From: Streptomyces coelicoflavus
GTDB lineage: Bacteria; Actinomycetota; Actinomycetes; Streptomycetales; Streptomycetaceae
Reading direction: 5' to 3'
DNA: 64,000 bases
NCBI RefSeq assembly: GCF_003112555.1
Contig: NZ_BEWB01000004.1
Coordinates: 186,001 to 250,000 of the forward strand
The position numbers and the translations under genes are program-made. Positions 1 to 7,786 of this stretch are shown piece by piece. How positions within the stretch are numbered: the first letter of the stretch is position 1; each line of letters starts with the position of its first letter. Under the pieces are notes generated by a model that was not told where the DNA came from, ran no database searches, and saw nothing but the letters and a program-made list of their open reading frames with translations.

Positions 1-384
1 GCCGGCCATCTCACCGCCCCCGAACGCGTCGCCCTGTGGAAACGGCTCGCGGACCGCCTTCCGGACGGCGCGCCCATCGTCGTCGAGCTGATGGGGGTGT
101 CCTCGCCCCGCGTCATCCCACCCGTGATGTCCCTCAGGGAGACCATCGGGCGCCAGACGTACGAGTGGTGGATCGGCGGAGAACCCACCGAGGGCGACGC
201 CATGCGCTTCACCACCACCTGGAAGGTGCTGCGCGACGGCCGCACCGTGCGCGAGGTCTGTGACACCTACGACTGGCACACCTTCGACGTCGCCCGGCTG
301 GCCCGCGAGGCCGGTATGACCAGCCGCCGCATCACCGAGGCGGGCGGCAGGCCCATCCCCGAAATCGGAGTACTCGTCAAGTGA
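1..384 (+). CDS. SAM-dependent methyltransferase, C-terminal part (5' end outside window)
   Basis: An open frame enters from the left edge and ends at the TGA at 382-384, so only about 127 C-terminal residues are present. The visible part has the alternating strand/helix look of the last third of a class I (Rossmann) methyltransferase, including a stretch resembling the late beta-strands (residues encoded at 205-260). The SAM-binding glycine motif would lie upstream and cannot be seen. Its stop overlaps the next gene's GTG start (GTGA), so it is translationally coupled to the ABC transporter pair. In siderophore clusters of the yersiniabactin/thiazostatin type a methyltransferase commonly sits with YbtPQ-like transporters and salicylate synthase. 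The family call is inference from this partial sequence and context. Confidence 0.6.
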   Translation, partial: AGHLTAPERVALWKRLADRLPDGAPIVVELMGVSSPRVIPPVMSLRETIGRQTYEWWIGGEPTEGDAMRFTTTWKVLRDGRTVREVCDTYDWHTFDVARLAREAGMTSRRITEAGGRPIPEIGVLVK

Positions 385-2267
385 AGTCACAACCGCCCGA
401 GCCCGGCCCGGACCCGGCAGCCCCGGACACCGCCGCCGGCGGCACCGGCACCCGCGTCACCCCGCCGCCGCTGCGCGCACTCGCCGAACCCGTCCGCGGG
501 CGACTGGCGATCGCCGTCGGCCTCCAAGCCGTGGCCGCCCTCGCCGGAGTGGTCCCCTTCATCGCCGTCTCCCGCATCGCCGAGCGGCTCACCGGCGAGT
601 CCCCGGCCGACGGCGACGCCCTGTGGCCGCTGGTGGTGCTGGCCTGCTCGTCGGGCCTCGTCGCCCTGGTGTGCGGCACGGCGGCCGGTGCCCTCGCCCA
701 CATCGCCGACAACGACCTCCAGCTCGCCCTCCGCCGGCGGCTCGCCCGGCACATCGGGCGGCTGCCGCTCGGCCGGCTCACCGACCGGGGCACCGGCGAG
801 GTCAAACAGGCGGTGCAGGAGGACGTGAGCGCGCTGCACACACTGTTCGCCCACACGCTGCTCGACGTCGTGGCGGTTCTCACCGCCCCCGTCCTGGCAC
901 TGGCCTACCTGCTCACGGTCGACTGGCCTCTCGCCCTCGTCAGCGTGGTGCCCCTGCTGCTGGGCGTGTTCCTGTTCAGCCGGGCCATGACCGGCGCGGC
1001 GGCCCAGATGGCCGAGTTCGGCGCCGCGGTGGGCCGGATCTCCGTCGCCGCCGTGGAGTTCGCCTCCGGCATCGCCGTGTTCAAGAGCTTCGGACGCGGG
1101 CACAGGGCCCACGAGCGTTTCGTCCGCGCGACCGAGGGCTTCGCCGGCTTCTTCTCCGGCTGGGTCCGCTCCACCCTGGTCAGCTCCACCGCCGCGATCC
1201 TGGTCGTCGCACCGGCCGTGGTCCTGCTGCTCCTGTCCGCGCTGGGCGCCCTGTTCGTCACCCGGGACTGGATGACCGGCGCCGAACTCGTCCCCTTCCT
1301 GCTGCTCGGCCCCGCCGTCGCCGCCCCCATGGGGGTCGTGGGTCCCCGCATCCAGCAGATCCGGGCCGGTCAGGCCGCCGCCGTACGCATCACGGAGCTG
1401 CTGCACGCCCCCACCCTCCCCGAGCCCACCGACCCCGCCGTGCCCGACGGCCACCACATCTCGATGCGCGGGGTGTCCTTCACCTACGACGGTCGGACCG
1501 ACGTCCTCAGCGGTGTCGACCTCGACCTCGCCCCCGGCACGGTCACCGCACTGGTGGGGCCGTCCGGTTCCGGCAAGTCCACCCTGGCGTCACTGCTGCC
1601 CCGCTTCCACGACGTCACGGCCGGCACGGTGACCCTCGGCGGCGTCGACCTCCGCGACATCCCCGCGACCGAGCTGTACCGCCGGGTCGGCTTCGTCCTC
1701 CAGGACGTACGGCTGCTGCGGGCGAGCGTCGCCGACAACATCCGCCTGGGCCGCCCCGACGCCACCGACGAGGAGGTCGAGCGGTGCGCCCGCGCCGCCC
1801 GCGTACACGAGCGGATCACGGAGCTGCCCGACGGCTACGCGACCGAACTCGGCCGGACCGTCACCCTCTCCGGCGGTGAGGCACAACGCCTGTCCATCGC
1901 AAGGGCGTTGCTCGCCGACGCCCCCGTCCTCGTCCTCGACGAGGCGACCGCGTACGCCGACCCGCACTCCGAGGCACTGATCCAGGACGCGCTGTCCGCG
2001 CTCGCGGCCGGCCGCACCCTCCTCGTCATCGCCCACCGCCTGTCGACCGTCCGCTCCGCCGACCGGATCGTGGTCCTGGAGGACGGACGCGTCACCGAAC
2101 AGGGCGGGCACGACGACCTGCTGGCCGCCCGGGGGCGCTACGCCGCGCTCTGGGAGGCCCAGCACACCGCGGGCCCGTTCGAGAGCGACGGCACACCGCA
2201 CCACCGGCCCGCGACGACGGGGACCGGCCGCGCGGCGGACGACATCCGAGAAGGAAGTGCACGATGA
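381..2267 (+). CDS. ABC transporter, fused permease/ATPase (YbtP/IrtA-like half-transporter)
   Basis: The 628-residue protein has an N-terminal type-IV exporter-fold membrane domain (about residues 30-310, several hydrophobic helices) and a C-terminal ATPase. Visible motifs are Walker A GPSGSGKST, signature LSGGEAQ, Walker B LVLDEATAYAD and the H-loop in IAHRLSTV. The ATAYAD form, instead of ATSALD, is typical of the YbtP/IrtA-type siderophore transporters. It starts at GTG 381 in a GTGA overlap with the methyltransferase and ends in an ATGA overlap with a second half-transporter, so the two should form a heterodimer in the cytoplasmic membrane. In the Ybt/Irt systems such pairs import metal-siderophore despite the exporter fold. 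Substrate and direction are inferred from the adjacent salicylate synthase. Confidence 0.88.
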   Translation: MKSQPPEPGPDPAAPDTAAGGTGTRVTPPPLRALAEPVRGRLAIAVGLQAVAALAGVVPFIAVSRIAERLTGESPADGDALWPLVVLACSSGLVALVCGTAAGALAHIADNDLQLALRRRLARHIGRLPLGRLTDRGTGEVKQAVQEDVSALHTLFAHTLLDVVAVLTAPVLALAYLLTVDWPLALVSVVPLLLGVFLFSRAMTGAAAQMAEFGAAVGRISVAAVEFASGIAVFKSFGRGHRAHERFVRATEGFAGFFSGWVRSTLVSSTAAILVVAPAVVLLLLSALGALFVTRDWMTGAELVPFLLLGPAVAAPMGVVGPRIQQIRAGQAAAVRITELLHAPTLPEPTDPAVPDGHHISMRGVSFTYDGRTDVLSGVDLDLAPGTVTALVGPSGSGKSTLASLLPRFHDVTAGTVTLGGVDLRDIPATELYRRVGFVLQDVRLLRASVADNIRLGRPDATDEEVERCARAARVHERITELPDGYATELGRTVTLSGGEAQRLSIARALLADAPVLVLDEATAYADPHSEALIQDALSALAAGRTLLVIAHRLSTVRSADRIVVLEDGRVTEQGGHDDLLAARGRYAALWEAQHTAGPFESDGTPHHRPATTGTGRAADDIREGSAR

Positions 2268-4021
2268 TCCGTCAGCTCTACCGCGTCCTGGGACCCGAAG
2301 GCTCCCGTCCACTGAATCGGCTGCTGATCCTCCAGTCGGGCGCGGCCGTCCTCCAGGGCGTCGCCTTCGCCCTCCTCGTGCCCGTCCTCGAGACCCTGCT
2401 CGGCACGGACCCCGACGACGTGTGGCCCTGGTTGTCGGCGTTCGCCGGCTGCGTACTCGCCTACGCGGTGCTCCAGGGTGCCGCCCTGAGCGGCGGGTTC
2501 ACCGTCGGCTCCACGCTCTCCCGGGTGCTGCACCGCCGACTGGCCGACCAGGCGCTGCGGCTGCCGCTGGGGTGGTTCACCGCCGGCCGCACCGCCGAGT
2601 TCAGCAGGCTGGCCGGCCAGAACGTCATCCAGGTGATGAGCACACCGGCCCACCTGCTGCGCCCGTTCATCACCTCCCTCCTCACCCCGGCGACGCTGGT
2701 CGTCGCCACCTTCTTCCTCGACGTCCGCACTGCGTTGGTGCTCCTGGTCTGCGCGCCCGTGCTGTTCGCCGTCCAGCAGGGCAGCGGTGCGCTGATGCGC
2801 CGACTCGACCTCGGCCGCGACGCCGCGATCGGTGAGTCCGCCGACCGGGTGCTGGAGTACACCCGCAACCAGCCGGTCCTGCGGGCGTTCGGCCGGACCG
2901 CGGAGGGGTACGGAGCACTGGACGACGCCCTGGTGGCCGAGGCGCGCGCCGACCGGCGCCTCATCGCGCGCGGCCTGCCCGGCCTGGTCTCCTTCACCTT
3001 CGCCACCCGGCTCGTGTTCGCCCTGCTGCTCGCACTCGGGGTGTCCTGGCAGCTCGACGGGTCACTGACGGTGCCCACCCTCCTGGCGCTGCTGGTCCTG
3101 CTGGTCCGCCTCATCGACAGCGTGTCGTCCGCCGCCGAGGCCGGCGCGGGCCTGCGCATCGCCCGCAACACCCTGGAACGGCTCGGCGCTGTCCTGGACG
3201 AACCGCCGTTCCCGCGGCCCGCCGAGCCGAAGACCCCCCGCGACGCGAGCGTGGAGCTCACCGGGGTCGGCTTCCGCTACGACGACGGGACGGCCGACGG
3301 CGATGCGGCACGCCCGGTCCTCGACGGCGTGACCTTCCGCCTGCCCGAGCGCAGCATGACCGCCCTCGTGGGGCCCTCCGGCGCCGGCAAGTCCACGGTC
3401 GCCGCACTGATCGCCCGCTTCCGGGACACCACGGAGGGCACCGTCCGCATCGGCGGGGTCGACGTGCGCGAGATCGCGGCCGACGACCTGGCCGCCCACG
3501 TCTCCCTCGTCTTCCAGGACGTCTACCTCTTCGACGGAAGCATCGAGGACAACGTCAGGATCGCGGCGCCGGACGCCGCCCCGGACGAACTCGCCTCGGC
3601 CGCGGCCCTGTCCGGGCTCGACCGGGTGATCGCGGAGCTGCCCGACGGCTGGGACACCAGAGTGGGGGAGGCAGGCGCACGGCTGTCCGGCGGACAGCGT
3701 CAGCGCGTGTCCATCGCCCGCGCACTGCTGAAGGACGCCCCGATCCTCGTCCTCGACGAGGCCACCGCCGCACTCGACCAGGAGAACGAGGCGCTCTTCG
3801 CCGAGGCCGTGCGCACCCTGGCCGACCGCAAGACGCTGCTGGTCATCGCGCACCGGCTGAGCACCGTCGTGCACGCGGACCAGATCCTGGTCCTGGAGGG
3901 CGGCGGGATCACCGAGCGAGGCACGCACGACGACCTGGTCACGGCGGGCGGAACCTACGCGTCCTTCTGGCAGCGGCGGGCACGGGCCCACGGCTGGCGG
4001 CTGGAGGCGGCACGGACATGA
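2264..4021 (+). CDS. ABC transporter, fused permease/ATPase (YbtQ/IrtB-like half-transporter)
   Basis: The 585-residue protein begins at the ATG overlapping the preceding stop. The membrane domain is about residues 15-310. The ATPase domain shows Walker A GPSGAGKST, signature LSGGQRQRVSIARALL, Walker B LVLDEATAALD and the switch histidine in IAHRLSTV. All catalytic motifs look intact, so this half can hydrolyse ATP. It is the natural partner of the half-transporter encoded just upstream, and the pair should transport a salicylate-capped metallophore. A gap of 64 bp separates it from the salicylate synthase gene, consistent with one operon. It could instead export the metallophore or an intermediate; sequence alone does not settle direction. 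Confidence 0.88.
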   Translation: MIRQLYRVLGPEGSRPLNRLLILQSGAAVLQGVAFALLVPVLETLLGTDPDDVWPWLSAFAGCVLAYAVLQGAALSGGFTVGSTLSRVLHRRLADQALRLPLGWFTAGRTAEFSRLAGQNVIQVMSTPAHLLRPFITSLLTPATLVVATFFLDVRTALVLLVCAPVLFAVQQGSGALMRRLDLGRDAAIGESADRVLEYTRNQPVLRAFGRTAEGYGALDDALVAEARADRRLIARGLPGLVSFTFATRLVFALLLALGVSWQLDGSLTVPTLLALLVLLVRLIDSVSSAAEAGAGLRIARNTLERLGAVLDEPPFPRPAEPKTPRDASVELTGVGFRYDDGTADGDAARPVLDGVTFRLPERSMTALVGPSGAGKSTVAALIARFRDTTEGTVRIGGVDVREIAADDLAAHVSLVFQDVYLFDGSIEDNVRIAAPDAAPDELASAAALSGLDRVIAELPDGWDTRVGEAGARLSGGQRQRVSIARALLKDAPILVLDEATAALDQENEALFAEAVRTLADRKTLLVIAHRLSTVVHADQILVLEGGGITERGTHDDLVTAGGTYASFWQRRARAHGWRLEAART

Positions 4022-4085
4022 CCCCCCACCCCGTACCAGCGAACCACCGGACACCGCAGCAGCGTCAGAGGGAAGGCACGACACG

Positions 4086-5486
4086 ATGAGCACCGGTCTG
4101 AGGAACATGTGGGACCCATGGGCGAGTTCCGTTCCTGCACTCGTACACACGAGCACCCTGGAGCCCTGCCCCGACCTCGCGGCCGCCGCCACCCGCCTGG
4201 CCCAAGCCGCCCTCGCCGACCAGTACATGGTCTACGAGGCGGCGGGCGGCGTCTGGCACTTCGCGGCGGGATCCGCCGTGCACCTCACCGCGCACCCGAC
4301 CACCATCACCGCGCGGGCGGCGGGGCGCACCTGGACCTCCCCCACCGACGGCAGGCCACTGACGGCGTTCGCCGACGCACTGGCCGCCCTGTCCGCGGCG
4401 CAGGACGGCGCACGTCGTCACTTCTACGGCTGGGCGGCCTTCGAACTGGCCCACCTCCTCCATGCCGACCCCGGGGCCGCCGGTGACGGACCTCTGCTGC
4501 ACGCCCTGATCCCGTCCGTCGAGGTGACCCTCACCGGCGACCGGACCGTGGTCCGCGCGGTGGACGAGGCGTGGCTCCGCAAGGTCGCCGACCTGCTGGC
4601 GGAGCCGGCGACCCGGCAGCTCCCGCCGGACGGGACCACTCCGGACGTGACCGAGCGGATCGTCGCGGCCGGCACCGCCGCCTACGGCAGCGCGGTGTCC
4701 CGCACGGTCGAGGACATCCGTGCCGGGCTCCTGGAGAAGGCCGTCGTCTCGCGGAAGGTCCCGCTGCCCGCCGGACCACCCGTGGACTTCCCCGCGACGT
4801 ACCTCGCCGGCCGCCGGGCCAACACACCGGCCCGTTCCTACCTGCTGGATCTCGGCGGCCACCGGGCGGCCGGGTTCAGTCCGGAGACGGTCCTGGAGGT
4901 CGGGGAGAACGGCCGCGTCAGCACCCAGCCGCTGGCCGGCACCCGCGCCCGCGGCACGGACCCGGCGGAGAACGAGCGCCTGCGCGCGCAACTGCTCACC
5001 GATCCCAAGGAGATACACGAGCACGCCGTGTCCGTGCGCCTGGCCTGGGACGAGATGGCCGCCGTGTGCCGGCCCGGGTCCGTCGCCGTGGAGGAGTTCA
5101 TGGCGGTCCGGCCGCGCGGTTCGGTGCAGCACCTCGCCTCGCGGCTGACCGGCCGGCTGCGGCCCGATGCCGGACCGTGGGACGCCTTCGCCTCCCTCTT
5201 CCCCGCGATCACCGCCACCGGCGTCCCCAAACGCTCCGCCCTCCAGGCACTGGCCCGCCACGAGCAGGGACGCCGCGGTCTGTACGCCGGCGCGGTCTTC
5301 CGGGGGAGCACCGACGGCGACCTCGACGCCGCCCTCGTCCTGCGCACCCTCCTCGGTGAGGGCGACGGGGCGTGGCTGCGCGCGGGCGCGGGAGTCACCG
5401 CTCAGTCCAGCCCCGAACGCGAGATCGAGGAGACCTGCGAGAAACTCCGCAGCGTCGCCCCGCACCTGAGGTACACCACGGGCTGA
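4086..5486 (+). CDS. Salicylate synthase (Irp9/YbtS/MbtI family)
   Basis: The 466-residue protein belongs to the chorismate-utilising MST family. It converts chorismate through isochorismate to salicylate and pyruvate in a Mg2+-dependent reaction, giving the aryl starter unit of mixed NRPS/PKS siderophores. Visible landmarks are the general-base lysine in LLEKAVVSR (about residue 218), the FSPETVLEV and PLAGTRARG blocks, the magnesium-binding EIHEHA helix, the GVPKRSALQAL and YAGAVF segments, and the C-terminal EREIEETCEKL glutamates. Length matches the family (430-470). The ATG at 4086 follows a purine-rich Shine-Dalgarno (GGGAAGG). It is the last gene of the plus-strand block, and biosynthetic genes that use the salicylate would lie left of the window. 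Anthranilate and isochorismate synthases are the alternatives, but the siderophore-transporter context favours salicylate. Confidence 0.9.
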   Translation: MSTGLRNMWDPWASSVPALVHTSTLEPCPDLAAAATRLAQAALADQYMVYEAAGGVWHFAAGSAVHLTAHPTTITARAAGRTWTSPTDGRPLTAFADALAALSAAQDGARRHFYGWAAFELAHLLHADPGAAGDGPLLHALIPSVEVTLTGDRTVVRAVDEAWLRKVADLLAEPATRQLPPDGTTPDVTERIVAAGTAAYGSAVSRTVEDIRAGLLEKAVVSRKVPLPAGPPVDFPATYLAGRRANTPARSYLLDLGGHRAAGFSPETVLEVGENGRVSTQPLAGTRARGTDPAENERLRAQLLTDPKEIHEHAVSVRLAWDEMAAVCRPGSVAVEEFMAVRPRGSVQHLASRLTGRLRPDAGPWDAFASLFPAITATGVPKRSALQALARHEQGRRGLYAGAVFRGSTDGDLDAALVLRTLLGEGDGAWLRAGAGVTAQSSPEREIEETCEKLRSVAPHLRYTTG

Positions 5487-5543
5487 CCGCGGTCCGCCGA
5501 CGGTCTCGCCGCCGTGCTCCCGTCGAACGGGCCTGCGCGCGAG

Positions 5544-5570
5544 ACCGCCCGGGCGACGGGCCCGGGCGGT
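5544..5570. terminator. Hairpin between convergent genes
   Basis: A perfect 10-bp inverted repeat, ACCGCCCGGG (5544-5553) and CCCGGGCGGT (5561-5570), is separated by 7 nt. It lies in the 199-bp gap between the plus-strand salicylate synthase and the minus-strand CobW gene, so it could terminate both. There is no U-tract, as is common in Streptomyces. Confidence 0.55.
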
Positions 5571-5685
5571 GGACTTCCGCGGAGGAGCGCCCAGCGGGGC
5601 GTCGCCCCGGGACAGCTCTTCTCCGGCACAGGTGTGCACCGGGCCGGACGGTGCCGTGGCTGCGACCACCGTCCGACCCGGAGGT

Positions 5686-6873
5686 TCAGCGCCCCGTCAC
5701 GGTGGTGAGGGGGTCGTGCTCGTGTGCGCAGCTCTCGTCGAAGCCGTAGGTGTCCCAGGCGGGGAAGGGGTCGGAAGCGGGCAGGGCTTCGCCTTCCCGG
5801 ACGAGGCAGTCGGTCAGGGCGGCCCGCAGCGGCTCCGCGTCCAGCCGGGTACCGATGAAGACGAGTTCCTGGGCGAAGGGGCTGTCGGCGTCACGTGCGG
5901 AGGAGGGCTCGAAGCGCGCCACCGACCCGGCCTGCGACCACAGTCCCGTCACACGGGGCCGGCTGGCGAGGGTGAAGAAGCCCTTGGACCGGAGGACCTG
6001 CCCGTAGGCGCCGCTGTCCAGTGCCTCCGTCACGAACGTCCACAACCGCCCGGGGTGGAAGGGCGTTGCCGAGCGGAAGACGGTCGACGAGATGCCGTAC
6101 TCCTCCGTCTCGGGAACGTGGTCGCCGTTGAGCTCCCTGACCCAGCCCGGAGCCTGTTGCGCCCGCTCCAGGTCGAAGCGGCCGGTGCCCAGGACCTCGC
6201 CCACCGGTATGCGGCCCCGCACGGCCGGCACCACGCGGGCGGCGGGGTTGAGGCGGGCGAGGGTGGCCAGCAGCCGGTCGGCGGACGCGGTGTCGACGAG
6301 GTCGAGCTTGTTGAGGACGATGACGTCGGCGAACTCGATCTGGTCCATCAGCAGGTCGCTGACCGTGCGCTCGTCGCCCTCGTACTGGTCCAGGCCCCGC
6401 TCGGCCAGCTCGTCGCCGCCGGCCAGCTCCGGCAGGAAGTTGGCGGCGTCCACGACCGTGACCATCGTGTCCAGCCGGGCCAGGTCGCCGAGGGTGGCGC
6501 CGTCGTCCCGGGCGAAGGCGAAGGTGGCGGCCACCGGCATGGGCTCGGAGATGCCGGACGACTCGATGAGGAGGTAGTCGAAACGCCCCTCGCGCGCCAA
6601 CCGGTCCACTTCCTCCAGCAGGTCGTCCCGCAGGGTGCAGCAGATGCACCCGTTGGTCATCTCGACCAGGCGTTCCTCGGTGCGGGACAGGGCGGCCCCG
6701 CCGCCACGCACCAGAGCGGCGTCGATGTTGACCTCGCTCATGTCATTGACGACGACCGCGACGCGCAGCCCCTCGCGGTTGCCGAGGACGTGGTTGAGCA
6801 GGGTGGTCTTTCCGGCGCCGAGGAACCCCGACAGGACGGTGACGGGGAGGCGCCGCGAGGGGGCGTGGGTCAT
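5686..6873 (-). CDS. CobW/G3E-family GTPase, putative zinc metallochaperone
   Basis: The 395-residue protein has the G3E layout. The P-loop is GFLGAGKTT at residues 16-24, the metal-binding CxCC motif (NGCICC) is at 74-79, and the NKLD guanine-specificity motif lies near residue 200. A C-terminal CobW_C domain covers about 250-375. Such proteins (ZNG1, YciC, ZigA groups) are GTP-dependent metal chaperones, often induced by zinc starvation. The gene lies 7 bp downstream of a cysteine-free L32 gene with a Zur-like box in front, which argues for zinc rather than cobalt. The start is ATG at 6873. The metal assignment is inference from context; the GTPase family is clear from sequence. Confidence 0.88.
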   Translation of the reverse strand: MTHAPSRRLPVTVLSGFLGAGKTTLLNHVLGNREGLRVAVVVNDMSEVNIDAALVRGGGAALSRTEERLVEMTNGCICCTLRDDLLEEVDRLAREGRFDYLLIESSGISEPMPVAATFAFARDDGATLGDLARLDTMVTVVDAANFLPELAGGDELAERGLDQYEGDERTVSDLLMDQIEFADVIVLNKLDLVDTASADRLLATLARLNPAARVVPAVRGRIPVGEVLGTGRFDLERAQQAPGWVRELNGDHVPETEEYGISSTVFRSATPFHPGRLWTFVTEALDSGAYGQVLRSKGFFTLASRPRVTGLWSQAGSVARFEPSSARDADSPFAQELVFIGTRLDAEPLRAALTDCLVREGEALPASDPFPAWDTYGFDESCAHEHDPLTTVTGR

Positions 6874-6880
6874 GCCGGGG

Positions 6881-7051
6881 TCAGCCTTCCGGACGGAGGA
6901 GGCCGCGCTCGTAGGCCTTGGCCAGCCGCTGCGGAACGAGGTAGGGCACGCCGTCCACCGTGACCGTCACCAGCTGCGGCGTCGTGGCCTTCCACTGCGC
7001 GCGGCGGTGCCGGGTGTTGCTGCGCGACATCTTGCGTTTGGGTACGGCCAT
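6881..7051 (-). CDS. rpmF: Ribosomal protein L32, cysteine-free (zinc-independent) paralogue
   Basis: This 56-residue protein is too short for most ORF filters. It begins [20 protein letters not shown], the classic bacterial L32 N-terminus, with an AVPKRK start and a basic SxxxxRxRRAQWK stretch. It contains no cysteine, whereas zinc-binding L32 carries a CxxC pair and a second cysteine pair in the C-terminal half. Such C-minus paralogues replace the zinc form in ribosomes when zinc is short and release zinc. A 15-bp Zur-like box lies about 42 nt upstream of the ATG, and the CobW gene follows after 7 bp, forming a two-gene unit. A GGAGG-type Shine-Dalgarno (GGAGGTTCTC) precedes the start. Confidence 0.9.
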   Translation of the reverse strand: MAVPKRKMSRSNTRHRRAQWKATTPQLVTVTVDGVPYLVPQRLAKAYERGLLRPEG

Positions 7052-7092
7052 GAGAACCTCCGGTGCGATCGGTGAGCGAGGCAGAGGTTACA

Positions 7093-7107
7093 TGAAAATG
7101 GATGTCA
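7093..7107 (-). promoter_or_regulatory. Candidate Zur operator
   Basis: On the minus strand the 15-mer TGACATCCATTTTCA matches 12 of 15 positions of the Streptomyces Zur-type palindrome TGAAAATCATTTTCA, as I recall it. It sits 42 nt upstream of the L32 start. Its setting, in front of a cysteine-free ribosomal protein and a G3E GTPase, is what a zinc-repressed promoter would show. Confidence 0.6.
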
Positions 7108-7194
7108 TTACGATCGCCGGATCGGCGCGGGCCTCCGGACGGGACGGGAGAGGTGCCGCCTTAGGTTCCGCTGCCCCTTGAGGGCGAGTGGAAA

Positions 7195-7224
7195 GGGGCC
7201 CGGCGACGACGGCCGCCGAGCCCC
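7195..7224 (-). terminator. Hairpin downstream of the FBP-domain gene
   Basis: GGGGCCCGGCG (7195-7205) can pair, with one bulge, with CCGCCGAGCCCC (7213-7224). It lies 8 nt past the stop of the FBP gene on its downstream side and probably ends the MFS-FBP transcript. Confidence 0.45.
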
Positions 7225-7232
7225 TGCCGGCC

Positions 7233-7730
7233 TCAGTGGAAGAGCTTCTCCACGAACGCGTCGAGGTTGCCGCGCAGGCGCTCGATCTGCTGCTCGACGG
7301 TGAGGGACTCCTCCATGCGACCACCCGGGGCGGCCTTCTTCTTGCCCCGTACGTACAGCGAGCAGTCCAGGTCGGAGCAGATGTACAGGCCCACCGAGTT
7401 GCCTTCGCGGCCGGCCGGGCCCGCCTTGGCGGCGGTCATGAGGGACACACCGCTGCCGGGATGCGTGGTCAGGCACAGCGAGCACAGGCTGCGGCGCAGG
7501 AAGCCGCGGTTGCCCGAGGTGGTGCGCAGGGACAGGCCGACGAGTTCATCGGCGCGTTCCACGACGAGATACCTGCGATCGGGTGCGGAGAGATCGAACC
7601 AGCCCAGGAAGTCCAGGTCGTCCCAGTGGTCCAGGTCCGCCAGGTTCTTGGGCAGGGGCATGCGCTTGGCCTCGCCCTTGGAGCAGTTGACGAACGAGGT
7701 ACGGATGTCGCGCTCGGTCAGGGGTTTCAC
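7233..7730 (-). CDS. FBP-domain protein (FusB/FusC-like EF-G-binding, treble-clef zinc finger)
   Basis: The 165-residue protein starts at GTG 7730, preceded 7 nt upstream by AAGGA. It has the layout of the EF-G-binding C-terminal domain family: an N-terminal helical part (DIRTSFVNCSKGE), a central strand-rich region, and a four-cysteine treble clef made of CSLC (about residues 83-86) and CSDLDC (about 118-123). FusB/FusC proteins bind elongation factor G and free it from ribosomes stalled by fusidic acid, and actinobacterial FBP proteins are relatives of largely untested function. The gene lies 56 bp downstream of an MFS exporter on the same strand, suggesting a shared transcript. A resistance or translation-rescue role is inference. 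Confidence 0.75.
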   Translation of the reverse strand: MKPLTERDIRTSFVNCSKGEAKRMPLPKNLADLDHWDDLDFLGWFDLSAPDRRYLVVERADELVGLSLRTTSGNRGFLRRSLCSLCLTTHPGSGVSLMTAAKAGPAGREGNSVGLYICSDLDCSLYVRGKKKAAPGGRMEESLTVEQQIERLRGNLDAFVEKLFH

Positions 7731-7786
7731 GGAGGGATCCTTCGAGGGGGTGAGAGGGACGGTGGCGGGACACGGCGCCCGGCTCG

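Noticed and set aside
1590..2312. Minus-strand open frames within the ABC transporter genes
   Set aside because: The plus-strand frames carry all ABC motifs; the reverse frames are low-complexity shadows.
5686..6873. CobW considered as a cobalamin-biosynthesis gene because of cbiMNQO in the window
   Set aside because: The cobalt operon is 40 kb away, while the immediate neighbours (cysteine-free L32, Zur-like box) point to zinc.
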